Shown in pieces: positions 28,013 to 36,142 of a DNA stretch of 64,000 nt. The notes beneath the pieces are model-generated. The model did not search any database. It saw nothing but the letters and a program-made list of their open reading frames with translations, and was not told the origin of the DNA. Position 1 is the first letter of the stretch. Each line of letters starts with the position of its first letter. Where the stretch lies: the NCBI RefSeq assembly GCF_900197595.1, contig NZ_FZLO01000002.1:546654-610653 (forward strand), in the 5' to 3' direction. Origin of the DNA: Scatolibacter rhodanostii. Lineage in GTDB: Bacteria; Bacillota; Clostridia; Oscillospirales; Acutalibacteraceae. Both the position numbers and the translations under genes were made by a program.

Positions 28013-28867
28013 GTGGATTTGATGGGACTGTTCCGCTCTCCCCAAAATGAACTGGAAAAAGGGGGACGCAAAGCAGGTAGTGAAGAAAATAGCGGGATTC
28101 AAACAACTTGTCCCGGATGTGGTGCTGTTTTAAACGAATCTGACTTATGGGAGAATGAGAAAGTCTGCCCTGAGTGCAGTCATCATTTTCGTCTAAGCCC
28201 GAGACAACGCATTGGTTTTCTAACCGATGCTGATAGCTTTGTGGAATTAAATGCCGATTTGAAAAGCAAAGACCTCTTAGAATTTCCCGGTTACCCTACC
28301 AAGCTAAAAAATGCAAGGCTCGTTTCTCGTGAAAAAGAGGCTGCCCTTTGTGGAACAGCTCTCATCAAGGGTGAAAAATGTGCTATTTTTGCCATGGACC
28401 CTTCGTTTATGATGGGCAGTATGGGTACCATTGTCGGCGAGAAAATTACGGCTCTTTTTGAATATGCCACCGAAAATCAGCTCCCTGTTATCGGCTTTAC
28501 CGTTTCGGGTGGTGCTAGAATGCAAGAAGGTATTCTTTCTCTTATGCAGATGGCAAAAACCAGTGGGGCTGTAAAAAAGCATAGCAATCAAGGGCTTCTT
28601 TACATTGTCGTACTGACCGACCCTACTACAGGCGGTGTTACGGCCAGCTTTGCTATGGAAGGCGATATTATTCTTGCTGAACCGAACGCCACTATTGGAT
28701 TTGCCGGTGCAAGGGTAATTGAACAAACTATTCGCAAAAAGTTGCCTACTGGCTTTCAAAAATCAGAGTTTTTGCTCTCTCATGGTTTTGTGGATTCTAT
28801 TGTTGACAGAACAAATCAACGAGAAGTCCTTTCTAAGCTGCTGATTCTTCATAAAAAGGAGGTGTGA
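28013..28867 (+). CDS. accD: Acetyl-CoA carboxylase carboxyltransferase subunit beta
   Basis: AccD and AccA together transfer the carboxyl group from biotin to acetyl-CoA. The 284-residue protein has an N-terminal zinc finger of two CxxC pairs (CPGC near residue 33 and CPEC near residue 52), and the crotonase-fold region with MGSMGTIVGEKI, TVSGGARMQEG and PTTGGVTASFAM. The start is GTG at 28013, seven bases after AGGAG; an ATG three codons later is less well placed. It starts four bases after accC and stops two bases before accA. Confidence 0.95.
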   Translation: MDLMGLFRSPQNELEKGGRKAGSEENSGIQTTCPGCGAVLNESDLWENEKVCPECSHHFRLSPRQRIGFLTDADSFVELNADLKSKDLLEFPGYPTKLKNARLVSREKEAALCGTALIKGEKCAIFAMDPSFMMGSMGTIVGEKITALFEYATENQLPVIGFTVSGGARMQEGILSLMQMAKTSGAVKKHSNQGLLYIVVLTDPTTGGVTASFAMEGDIILAEPNATIGFAGARVIEQTIRKKLPTGFQKSEFLLSHGFVDSIVDRTNQREVLSKLLILHKKEV

Positions 28868-28869
28868 TT

Positions 28870-29634
28870 ATGGGCGCTTATGAAAAACTGAAAATCACAC
28901 GTTCTGCAGGTCGACCTACCGGTGTTTCTTTTATCCATAATATCTTCGATGACTTTTTTGAGCTTCATGGTGACCGCCGTTTTTCTGATGATGCCGCTAT
29001 TATTGGTGGCATTGCTACTCTTGACGGTAAACCTGTTACCGTCATTGCCATTGAAAAGGGACGAGATTTGAAGGACAAAATTAATCGAAATTTTGGCGCT
29101 CCCAATCCCGAAGGTTATCGAAAAGCGCTTCGGCTTATGAAGCAAGCCGAAAAATTCGGTCGTCCCGTGGTCTGTTTTATTGATACCTCCGGTGCTTTTT
29201 GCGGCATTGGTGCAGAAGAAAGAGGACAGGGACAGGCAATTGCTGAAAATCTTATGGAAATGATGGATTTAAGAGTTCCTGTTATTTCTATGTTGATTGG
29301 TGAAGGTGGCAGCGGCGGTGCTTTAGCTTTGGCCGTAGCCGATGAAGTTTGGATGATGGAAAACGCTGTCTATTCTGTTATTTCTCCTGAGGGCTGTGCC
29401 AGCATTCTTTGGAAAGATTCTAAAAAAGTAAAAGAGGCTGCTGAATGCCTGAAAATTACAGCAGAAGATATGCTGAAAATGCAAATCATCGAGAAAATTT
29501 TTGCAGAAAAAGCAAGCTTCGATGAAGTTTACTGCGACATTAAAGAAGATTTGCAACAACACCTTTCTTTGCTTTCTGCTTTACCTGTCGAGACGTTGTT
29601 GGCAAACCGTTATGAACGTTTCCGTAAATATTAA
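28870..29634 (+). CDS. accA: Acetyl-CoA carboxylase carboxyltransferase subunit alpha
   Basis: This is the partner of AccD in the carboxyltransferase. The 254-residue protein shows FFELHGDRRFSDDAAIIGG, NFGAPNPEGYRKALRLM, FIDTSGAFCGIGAEERGQG, IGEGGSGGALALAVAD and SVISPEGCASILWKDS, all standard for AccA. A GTG at 28864 could also open the frame, but AAGGAGG at 28856-28862 leaves one base to it and seven to the ATG at 28870, so ATG is chosen. It is the last gene of the fab/acc cluster and is followed by a terminator. Confidence 0.95.
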   Translation: MGAYEKLKITRSAGRPTGVSFIHNIFDDFFELHGDRRFSDDAAIIGGIATLDGKPVTVIAIEKGRDLKDKINRNFGAPNPEGYRKALRLMKQAEKFGRPVVCFIDTSGAFCGIGAEERGQGQAIAENLMEMMDLRVPVISMLIGEGGSGGALALAVADEVWMMENAVYSVISPEGCASILWKDSKKVKEAAECLKITAEDMLKMQIIEKIFAEKASFDEVYCDIKEDLQQHLSLLSALPVETLLANRYERFRKY

Positions 29635-29640
29635 AAAGAA

Positions 29641-29680
29641 GAGAATCTGACAAATGCCAAATTCAGATTCTCTTTTATTT
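29641..29680 (+). terminator. Rho-independent terminator of the fab/acc cluster
   Basis: A perfect 10-bp stem GAGAATCTGA / TCAGATTCTC (29641-29650, 29663-29672) with a 12-base loop is followed by TTTTATTTTT, six bases after the accA stop. Confidence 0.92.
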
Positions 29681-29732
29681 TTAATAGATTGTAAAATTTT
29701 GCGTAAAGAATACTGCTATTCTTAAATTATGG

Positions 29733-29738
29733 TATAAT
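29733..29738 (+). promoter_or_regulatory. Extended -10 box, first copy
   Basis: TATAAT preceded by TGG. No good -35 was found at 17 bases. Its transcript would begin in the palindrome at 29740-29759. Confidence 0.5.
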
Positions 29739-29835
29739 AGAGTCCAACAAGTTGGACTCATTGGAAAAATGGATTGTCGGCACGAGGTGCCTCCTGCCGC
29801 AAGCGGCAACTTCCATTTTTAAAGAGGTTTTATGG

Positions 29836-29841
29836 TATAAT
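29836..29841 (+). promoter_or_regulatory. Extended -10 box, second copy, before the DJ-1 gene
   Basis: TATAAT preceded by TGG in the same 14-base context as the first copy. It lies about 105 bases before the DJ-1/PfpI start. The leader after it holds an inverted repeat GTTGGGT-N4-ACCCAAC around 29865-29883. Confidence 0.5.
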
Positions 29842-29946
29842 AGATTCTAGCTTTGTTGTATTCAGTTGGGTTATAGACCCAACAAATTAATAACTTGTTA
29901 CGCAACGATTTTCTCGATAGTACAAATAATGGAATGAGTTTTAAAT

Positions 29947-30525
29947 ATGAAAGTTTTACTTCTTTTGGCAAAAGGGTTTGAAACCATGGACTTTAGTGTG
30001 TTTGTAGATGTGTTTGGCTGGGCAAGAAACGACTTTGGTATAGACATAGAAATTGAAACTTGTGGTTTTCACAAGACTGTGGTCAGTACTTTTAATATAC
30101 CCATTCGGGTTGACAAAACCATAGACGAGATTTCTATTGATGATTACGATGCTCTTGCTATCTCTGGGGGATTTGAAGAGTTTGGCTTTTATGAAGAGGC
30201 ATACGATAAGAAATTTTTAGATATTATCCGTCAATTTGACCGAGCAGGAAAGACCATTGCAACCATTTGTGTGGCCGCCTTACCCCTTGGTAAGAGTGGT
30301 ATCCTATTAGGAAAAAAAGCTACTACCTATCATCTGAAAAATGCCTATCGTCAAAAGCAGCTAGCAGATTTTGGTGTTGCCGTCATCAATCAACCCATTG
30401 TTGTCGATGACAATATTATTACCTCTTATTGCCCTGAAACGGCCGCATCTGTTGCCTTTGAGCTTTTAAAAATATTGACAGATGAAACACAAATGCAATT
30501 GGTGAAAACGGCTATGGGTTTTTAG
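29947..30525 (+). CDS. DJ-1/PfpI family protein
   Basis: This 192-residue protein has the DJ-1/PfpI fold: VLLLLAKGFETMDFSVFVDVF at the start, ALAISGGFEEFGFYEE in the middle and the nucleophile-elbow cysteine in IATICVAALPLGKSG near residue 105, followed by ATTYHL. Members act as glyoxalases/deglycases, chaperones or peptidases, and sequence alone does not decide. The ribosome binding site is weak (GGAATGAG). It stands alone between the acc terminator and DAHP synthase. Confidence 0.85.
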   Translation: MKVLLLLAKGFETMDFSVFVDVFGWARNDFGIDIEIETCGFHKTVVSTFNIPIRVDKTIDEISIDDYDALAISGGFEEFGFYEEAYDKKFLDIIRQFDRAGKTIATICVAALPLGKSGILLGKKATTYHLKNAYRQKQLADFGVAVINQPIVVDDNIITSYCPETAASVAFELLKILTDETQMQLVKTAMGF

Positions 30526-30608
30526 TTTTTACAAGTACCCTTATGATAAACAGGAAAAAATATTTTACTCTATAAGAAGTTTATGTTCTAGAAAGGATTG
30601 TAACCCCC

Positions 30609-31640
30609 ATGTCTATGAATTTTATTAAGCAGCTGCCTGATCCTGATGAATTAAAGGCGATTCATCCCTTATCAAAAGAACTTGCTGCTCACAAACAAAA
30701 GAGAGATGCCGAAATTCGCGATGTTTTTACAGGAAAATCAAACAAGTTTGTCGCTATTGTCGGACCTTGCTCGGCTGACAGCGAAGATTCTGTTTTGGAA
30801 TACTGTGAAAAACTGGCTGATTTGAGTGAAAAAATAGCAGAAAAAGTTCTGGTGATTCCTCGGGTTTACACCAACAAACCCCGCACCACCGGTGAGGGCT
30901 ACAAAGGGATGCTCCACCAACCCTCTCCTGATGAAAAACCAAATCTGATGGCCGGTATTTTGGCCATTCGTAAAATGCACATTCATGTAATCGAGAACAC
31001 GGGGTTAACCTCTGCTGATGAAATGCTTTACCCTGAAAACCGTGCCTATTTAGATGACCTCCTTTCGTATGAAGCCATTGGCGCACGCTCGGTTGAAAAT
31101 CAGCAGCACCGTTTAACTGCCAGTGGAATGGACATCCCTGTTGGTATGAAAAACCCTACTAGCGGTGATTTTTCGGTTATGTTCAATTCGGTATTAGCTG
31201 CACAAGGCAGCCACCATTTTATCTACCGAAATGCTGAAGTTGCTACCAACGGCAATGATTTATCTCACGTCATTCTACGTGGTGGTGTGAATAAATACGG
31301 TAACAGTGTGCCGAACTACCACTATGAAGATTTAATTCGACTATCCAGCATGTATGAAAAATTGGATTTGAAAAATCCAGCCGCCATTATCGACGTGAAT
31401 CATTCAAATTCAAACAAACAATTTAAAGAGCAAATTCGCATTGTCAGTGAAATTTTGCACAGTCGAAATTACAACCCCAGCCTCAAAAAGCTGATTAAGG
31501 GTGTCATGATTGAAAGCTATCTTGTTGAGGGAACTCAACCGATTGATTGCCAGCGCATCTATGGAAAATCGATTACCGACCCTTGCCTTGGCTGGGAAGA
31601 TACAGAAAGATTGCTCTATAAGATTGCTGAAAACTGTTAA
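30609..31640 (+). CDS. 3-deoxy-7-phosphoheptulonate synthase (type I)
   Basis: DAHP synthase joins PEP and erythrose-4-phosphate, the first step of aromatic amino acid synthesis. The 343-residue protein matches the AroF/G/H class: VGPCSADSEDSVLEY, IPRVYTNKPRTTGEGYKGML, GARSVENQQHR, MKNPTSGDF, IDVNHSNSNKQ and the C-terminal GKSITDPCLGWEDTE. Metal-ligand Cys and His are present. A few residues after the first ATG a second in-frame ATG (30615) is possible. No other shikimate gene lies nearby, so it is a single-gene unit. Which aromatic acid inhibits it cannot be told. Confidence 0.94.
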   Translation: MSMNFIKQLPDPDELKAIHPLSKELAAHKQKRDAEIRDVFTGKSNKFVAIVGPCSADSEDSVLEYCEKLADLSEKIAEKVLVIPRVYTNKPRTTGEGYKGMLHQPSPDEKPNLMAGILAIRKMHIHVIENTGLTSADEMLYPENRAYLDDLLSYEAIGARSVENQQHRLTASGMDIPVGMKNPTSGDFSVMFNSVLAAQGSHHFIYRNAEVATNGNDLSHVILRGGVNKYGNSVPNYHYEDLIRLSSMYEKLDLKNPAAIIDVNHSNSNKQFKEQIRIVSEILHSRNYNPSLKKLIKGVMIESYLVEGTQPIDCQRIYGKSITDPCLGWEDTERLLYKIAENC

Positions 31641-31695
31641 TTTCACTGCTTGAAAGATTTATTTGTATTTTTAGGTTTTTAGGAGGCTCTTTATT

Positions 31696-32547
31696 TTGAA
31701 ACATGTTATAACTGCTTTAAAGGCTTTTATTGTCGGCGGAACTATGTTGGTCCCCGGTGTCAGCGGTGGCTCCATGGCTATGATTTTGGGTGTTTATGAT
31801 GATTTGATTTCATCCGTCAGCTCTTTTTTTAAGAATAAAAAGCGAAACGCACTTTTTCTTGGTCTCTTCGTTGTTTTTGCTCTTTTAGGAATTGTTTTAT
31901 GTGCAAGCCCTTTGGAATCTCTTACTGATAAGTTTCCAAAAATGATTCTATTTTTCTTTATTGGTGCCATTGCAGGTGGTGCCCCCATGATGGTCCGCAA
32001 AGCTAAAATTCAAAAACTTGACTGGCGTGTGCTTGTTTACCCTCTCATTGGCTGTCTAGGCGTATTTTTGATTTCTCTTATTCCTGAGGGCCTATTTAAT
32101 ACAACCGGCACCGGTTTCTTTCATTCTTTGATGCTTTTAGTTGCCGGCCTTATTGTTGCCATTGCTTTAATTTTGCCGGGTATCAGCACTTCTCATATGT
32201 TGCTAACTTTAGGACTTTATGAAAGTATTCTGAAAACCATTAAATCGCATGATATTGGTGCTATTCTTTCTCTTTGGCCTTTGATTCTTGGCCTTTTGAT
32301 TGGTATTGCCGCCTGTACTCGTCTGCTTGAAAATCTACTGAATGATCATCCGACTATTACTTATTTAATTGTCTTTGGCTTTTTGATTGGTTCTGTTGTC
32401 GACGTCTTTCCGGGTTTACCAATCGGCTGGGAAATTCCGATTTGTCTTGTACTTTTTGCTGCTGGGTTTGCTGCTATTTTCTTTATGACTAAGCTTGAAG
32501 AGAAAAAAGAGCTCGCTGATGCAACTTCTCCAAAAGATGCCGCATAA
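31696..32547 (+). CDS. DUF368 membrane protein (PopT-type undecaprenyl phosphate transporter candidate)
   Basis: This 283-residue, largely hydrophobic protein has the DUF368 hallmarks: an N-terminal VGGTMLVPGVSGGSMAMILGVYDD and a second re-entrant-like ALILPGISTSHMLLTLGLY repeat. DUF368 proteins have been implicated in recycling undecaprenyl phosphate, the lipid carrier for cell wall and surface polymers, across the membrane. The start is TTG at 31696, nine bases after a perfect AGGAGG. A histidine kinase gene follows after a 61-base gap, which hints at shared control of envelope functions. Confidence 0.85.
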   Translation: MKHVITALKAFIVGGTMLVPGVSGGSMAMILGVYDDLISSVSSFFKNKKRNALFLGLFVVFALLGIVLCASPLESLTDKFPKMILFFFIGAIAGGAPMMVRKAKIQKLDWRVLVYPLIGCLGVFLISLIPEGLFNTTGTGFFHSLMLLVAGLIVAIALILPGISTSHMLLTLGLYESILKTIKSHDIGAILSLWPLILGLLIGIAACTRLLENLLNDHPTITYLIVFGFLIGSVVDVFPGLPIGWEIPICLVLFAAGFAAIFFMTKLEEKKELADATSPKDAA

Positions 32548-32608
32548 TTTGTCATCTGCCATTAAAAGATTTCTGCAATCACATCTTAGCGAAGGGATGG
32601 TTGTTAAA

Positions 32609-34087
32609 ATGAAGGGGATTTCACGCCGCTGGTTTGTCAATACAGTTGGTCTTATTGTCGTCATTTTAGTGACATTTATTGTCGTCCTCTCTGTTACGGT
32701 GCAGAGCTATGCTTATAATAGCATTCAGCAAGTCCTAAAAGGTCGTGTGGACGAGCTGCTGAATGTCCTCTCATCAGGCTCTGGGGGCTATAAAACTTCG
32801 TCAGACTTTTCAACAGTTTCCCGAAATTATATTGAAAACTTCCCTGACAAAAACTCGATGGAGATTATGGGAATCGATCGAGATGGCAAGATTTTTATCA
32901 CCTCAACTGGCTTTAACCCCGATTTTAACCAGAAAATGCCCGATTATGAAGAAGCGATTCTCAGCGAAGATAATTATGGTTTTCAGGTTTTTCTGTTGAA
33001 TACAGGGGAAAAAGTCATGGCCATTACTCGTACGGTGCGCGACGCTGATCAAAATATGTTGGGGTCTATACGTTATATGGTATCTCTCGAAAAAGCAGAC
33101 CGCCAAATCCGATTAATTGTCAGTACCCTGATTTTTATCGGCATGATTATTATCCTCATTGTATTTCTTTCAGGTCTTTATTTCGTAAGATCGATTGTCT
33201 TGCCTGTGCAACAAGTAACCTCCAGTGCCAGACGAATTGCGCAGGGCGACTTTGATGTTCGTATCCAAAAGAAAAAGGAAGATGAAATCGGCCAGCTTTG
33301 TGACTCTATTAATGACATGGCACGTGAGCTGGGTGCTTCTGAGCAGATGAAAAATGACTTTATCTCTTCTGTCTCCCATGAGCTTCGCACACCACTAACA
33401 TCGATTAAAGGCTGGGCAGAAACCATTACAGCCGGTGTTGACCCTACCACAGAAAAAAGAGGCATGGGTGTTATTATCCATGAATCAGAACGCTTATACA
33501 GCATTGTAGAAGAGCTTTTGGACTTTTCTCGCTTGCAAAGTGGTCGCATGGTTCTCAATATTGCCAAAATTGATTTGATGGCCGAGTTAGGTGAAGCCGT
33601 TTATATGTTTACGGATTTAGCAAGAACTGAGCAAAAGCAATTTACCTATGAGGAAAATGCTATTTTGAGTCCTATTTTAGCTGATGTAAACCGCTTAAAG
33701 CAGATTTTCATTAATATTTTAGACAACGCTTTTAAATATACCGATGAGAATGGAGAAATTAACGTTAGTACCGAAGAAAGTGATGGTTGGATTTCTGTTT
33801 CTATCTCCGATAACGGCTGCGGTATTCCACAAGAACATCTACTCAATGTTAAAAAGAAATTCTACAAAGCCAATCAGGTTGTCCGTGGTTCTGGTATTGG
33901 GCTTGCTGTTGTAGATGAAATTATTAAACTGCACGGTGGCACCTTTTCTATTCAGAGTAAAGAGGGGAGAGGAACAACCGTTACTGTACAATTTCCCACC
34001 CTTGCCTTTATAGAACAACATCCTGATGAAGCCTATATTCCTGAAATTCAAACTTATTTAAACAATCACAATGAAAAAGGAGCTTAA
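32609..34087 (+). CDS. Membrane sensor histidine kinase
   Basis: From the chosen ATG the protein has 492 residues: a first membrane helix (about 9-31), an extracellular sensor loop, a second helix (about 170-192), a HAMP domain, the phospho-accepting His in SVSHELRTPLTSIKGWAE, and an ATPase domain with NILDNAFKYT, DNGCGIPQEHL and GSGIGLAVVDEI. The open frame runs further upstream over the end of the DUF368 gene, but GAAGGGA lies about 11 bases before the ATG at 32609 and the membrane helix follows soon after. It has no adjacent response regulator; the OmpR-type regulator at 15363-16067 is a possible partner. Confidence 0.92.
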   Translation: MKGISRRWFVNTVGLIVVILVTFIVVLSVTVQSYAYNSIQQVLKGRVDELLNVLSSGSGGYKTSSDFSTVSRNYIENFPDKNSMEIMGIDRDGKIFITSTGFNPDFNQKMPDYEEAILSEDNYGFQVFLLNTGEKVMAITRTVRDADQNMLGSIRYMVSLEKADRQIRLIVSTLIFIGMIIILIVFLSGLYFVRSIVLPVQQVTSSARRIAQGDFDVRIQKKKEDEIGQLCDSINDMARELGASEQMKNDFISSVSHELRTPLTSIKGWAETITAGVDPTTEKRGMGVIIHESERLYSIVEELLDFSRLQSGRMVLNIAKIDLMAELGEAVYMFTDLARTEQKQFTYEENAILSPILADVNRLKQIFINILDNAFKYTDENGEINVSTEESDGWISVSISDNGCGIPQEHLLNVKKKFYKANQVVRGSGIGLAVVDEIIKLHGGTFSIQSKEGRGTTVTVQFPTLAFIEQHPDEAYIPEIQTYLNNHNEKGA

Positions 34088-34091
34088 ATAA

Positions 34092-35033
34092 ATGCCAAAA
34101 GAAAAAATCACTTCTATTGGTGGTCAAGCCTTAATGGAGGGCATCATGATGGTTGGCCCACATAAGCGTGTGGCAGCATTTTGTGATAAAAAAGGGCAGA
34201 TTACGACCGAAGAAATTGAATTTTCCCCTCTATCAAAAAGATACCCTATTTTAAAAACACCTTTTATCCGTGGCTTTTTTGCCATGATTGACTCTTTCCG
34301 CTGTGGATATGCTGCACTTTCTCTCTCTGCAGACCACTTTTTAGAAGATGAGGAAGAAGAGCCTAGCAAACTTGATAAATGGCTCGACGAAAAATTAGGT
34401 GAAAAAGGTTCCAATGCTATTATGTCTGTAGCTGGTGTTCTAGGCCTGTTATTAGCCGTTCTTCTTTTCTTCTTTTTGCCTACTTTTTTGGTCAATCTTT
34501 TATATGGCGTGGTCGGTAATCTTTTTGCTGGTTGGCGCTCACTGCTTGAGGGTTGCCTTCGACTCGTAATTTTTTTGCTTTATTTAGCCGGCGTGGGGCA
34601 GATGAAAGACATGAAACGCCTGTTTATGTATCATGGTGCAGAACATAAAACAATCTTCTGCTATGAAAAAGACATGGAGCTGACAGTTGAAAATGTGCGC
34701 AAGCAAACCCGATTTCATCCTCGCTGCGGCACTAGTTTTATGGTTCTTATCTTAATTATCAGTATCGTCGTTGGATTTTTCATTCCCTTTACCAATCCTT
34801 TTTTACGCACCTTCGCAAAATTGCTGACAATTCCGGTTGTTATGGGTATTGGTTATGAACTGCTTAAATTTTCAAGCCGCCACGATAATTTCTTGACTAG
34901 ACTAATCTCTGCACCGGGTTTATGGGTACAAAGATTAACAACGAAAGAACCTACCGATGACTCTATGATTGAAGCTGCCATTGAAGCAATGAAAGCTGTT
35001 ATTCCTGAAAACGGAGAGGATCTGATTGCATGA
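34092..35033 (+). CDS. DUF1385 domain membrane protein
   Basis: This 313-residue protein has SIGGQALMEGIMMVGP at the N-terminus, two or more membrane helices in the middle, and YHGAEHKTIFCYEKDMELTVENV with RFHPRCGTSFM, the conserved His/Cys motifs of DUF1385. The family is usually encoded beside prmC in Firmicutes, and here its stop overlaps the prmC start (ATGA). Its function is unknown. The conserved His and Cys could bind metal; that is inference. Confidence 0.9.
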   Translation: MPKEKITSIGGQALMEGIMMVGPHKRVAAFCDKKGQITTEEIEFSPLSKRYPILKTPFIRGFFAMIDSFRCGYAALSLSADHFLEDEEEEPSKLDKWLDEKLGEKGSNAIMSVAGVLGLLLAVLLFFFLPTFLVNLLYGVVGNLFAGWRSLLEGCLRLVIFLLYLAGVGQMKDMKRLFMYHGAEHKTIFCYEKDMELTVENVRKQTRFHPRCGTSFMVLILIISIVVGFFIPFTNPFLRTFAKLLTIPVVMGIGYELLKFSSRHDNFLTRLISAPGLWVQRLTTKEPTDDSMIEAAIEAMKAVIPENGEDLIA

Positions 35034-35881
35034 CTTTGAATGAACTCTATTTGCACAGTAAAGTTGAACTGCAAAAAGCAGCGATTGAAGATTTTGAATT
35101 TGAATCTGTCGTTCTTATCCGCCATTTCTTTCATCTCACGCATAATGAATGGCTATCAAAACGTAATGAGGCCGCTTCTCCACTGTTGACGGCACCTTTT
35201 TTGAAAGCTGTAGAAGAACGAACCACACACAGACCTCTGCAATATATTTTAGGTTCTTGGGAGTTCATGGGGCTTGAAATTGCGGTAGGGGAAGGTGTTT
35301 TAATCCCCCGCGATGATACGGAGGTTTTGGTACGCACAGTTTCAGAATGGCTTGCTGATAAGGAAGATGCTGACGGCTTAGATTTATGCGCCGGCAGCGG
35401 AGCTATTTCACTTGGTCTTTCTTCTCTGCACCCTGATCTGAGAATGACAGCGATTGAAATATCTTCCACAGCCTTTTCTTTTCTTGTTGAAAACTTGGAT
35501 AGCTATGCCGAATATGATATTGTGCCTGTACAGGGCGATATTTTTGACGAAGAGCTTATCCATAGTTTTACTGGCACATTTGACTTTATCGCCTCAAATC
35601 CCCCTTATATTGAATCAGATGAGCTACCTACTCTGCAAGAAGAAGTACAGCGAGAACCTCACTTAGCTCTTGACGGCGGAAAAGATGGTTTGCTATTCTA
35701 TCATGAAATCGTCGCTAAGTGGAAAAATTGTTTGAAGCCAGGTGGTTTATTGGCCTTTGAAATAGGCGAAACGCAGGCTGATTCTGTTACAAATATCTTA
35801 AAAGAACATGGATTTTTCTCTATTGCCGTACATAAAGATTTAGCCGGACTAAATCGTGTTGTAAGTGGTATCAAGACTTAA
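35030..35881 (+). CDS. prmC: Peptide chain release factor N5-glutamine methyltransferase
   Basis: PrmC methylates the glutamine of the GGQ motif in release factors. The 283-residue protein has the helical N-terminal domain, the RPLQYILGSWEFMGLEIAV linker, the SAM loop LDLCAGSGAISLGLS, and the catalytic ASNPPYIESDEL motif. It overlaps the DUF1385 gene by four bases, so the two are translationally coupled. prfA, often nearby, is not in this window. Confidence 0.94.
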   Translation: MTLNELYLHSKVELQKAAIEDFEFESVVLIRHFFHLTHNEWLSKRNEAASPLLTAPFLKAVEERTTHRPLQYILGSWEFMGLEIAVGEGVLIPRDDTEVLVRTVSEWLADKEDADGLDLCAGSGAISLGLSSLHPDLRMTAIEISSTAFSFLVENLDSYAEYDIVPVQGDIFDEELIHSFTGTFDFIASNPPYIESDELPTLQEEVQREPHLALDGGKDGLLFYHEIVAKWKNCLKPGGLLAFEIGETQADSVTNILKEHGFFSIAVHKDLAGLNRVVSGIKT

Positions 35882-35892
35882 TTTTGCTTTTC

Positions 35893-35945
35893 AAACCCCC
35901 TTTATGTTAGGTATTTTAGTATCTAGCATAAAGGGGGGTTTCTTT
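35893..35945 (+). terminator. Rho-independent terminator after prmC
   Basis: AAACCCCCTTTATG (35893-35906) pairs with CATAAAGGGGGGTTT (35927-35941) and is followed by CTTTT. It lies 12 bases beyond the prmC stop. Confidence 0.85.
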
Positions 35946-35983
35946 TGTAAAAGCAGTGTCAAATCATTTACAGGGCCGCTAAC

Positions 35984-36020
35984 ATTCAACAAACTTGATT
36001 AATTCTGTTAAATGTTGAAT
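35984..36020. repeat. Inverted repeat with the ATGTTGAATAC half-site
   Basis: ATTCAACA (35984-35991) and TGTTGAAT (36013-36020) are inverted around a 21-base spacer, in a convergent intergenic region between prmC and jag. The right arm continues as ATGTTGAATAC, as at 18769 and 39284. Confidence 0.5.
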
Positions 36021-36093
36021 ACCTTAATAGCTCCCTCCTGCTTATGGCAAAACAATTGGCACTTCAATTTCTACATTTATGTGTTTTGCTCAT

Positions 36094-36130
36094 AAAAAAA
36101 GGAAATCTCTGATTTAGAGATTTCCTTTTT
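36094..36130 (-). terminator. Terminator after jag
   Basis: A perfect 15-bp inverted repeat AAAAAGGAAATCTCT / AGAGATTTCCTTTTT with a 5-base loop. The A/T-ended arms could act in both directions; it lies just beyond the leftward jag stop. Confidence 0.85.
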
Positions 36131-36142
36131 ATTTACTAGCTA

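Larger units (their letters stand above)
29727..29847 (+). other. Structured intergenic element between two copies of an extended -10 box
   Basis: The region starts and ends with near-identical copies of TTATGGTATAATAGA (about 29728-29742 and 29831-29845), each a perfect extended -10 promoter element (TGG TATAAT). Between them lie a perfect 9-bp palindrome (GAGTCCAAC AA GTTGGACTC, 29740-29759), an outer stem AAAAATGGA / TCCATTTTT (about 29765-29820), and two inner hairpins (GGCAC GAG GTGCC and TGCCGC AA GCGGCA). A transcript from the first box could fold into a branched structure ending in TTTTT. It may be a small RNA, a leader attenuator, or a small inserted repeat. I do not recognise a named family. 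Confidence 0.55.
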
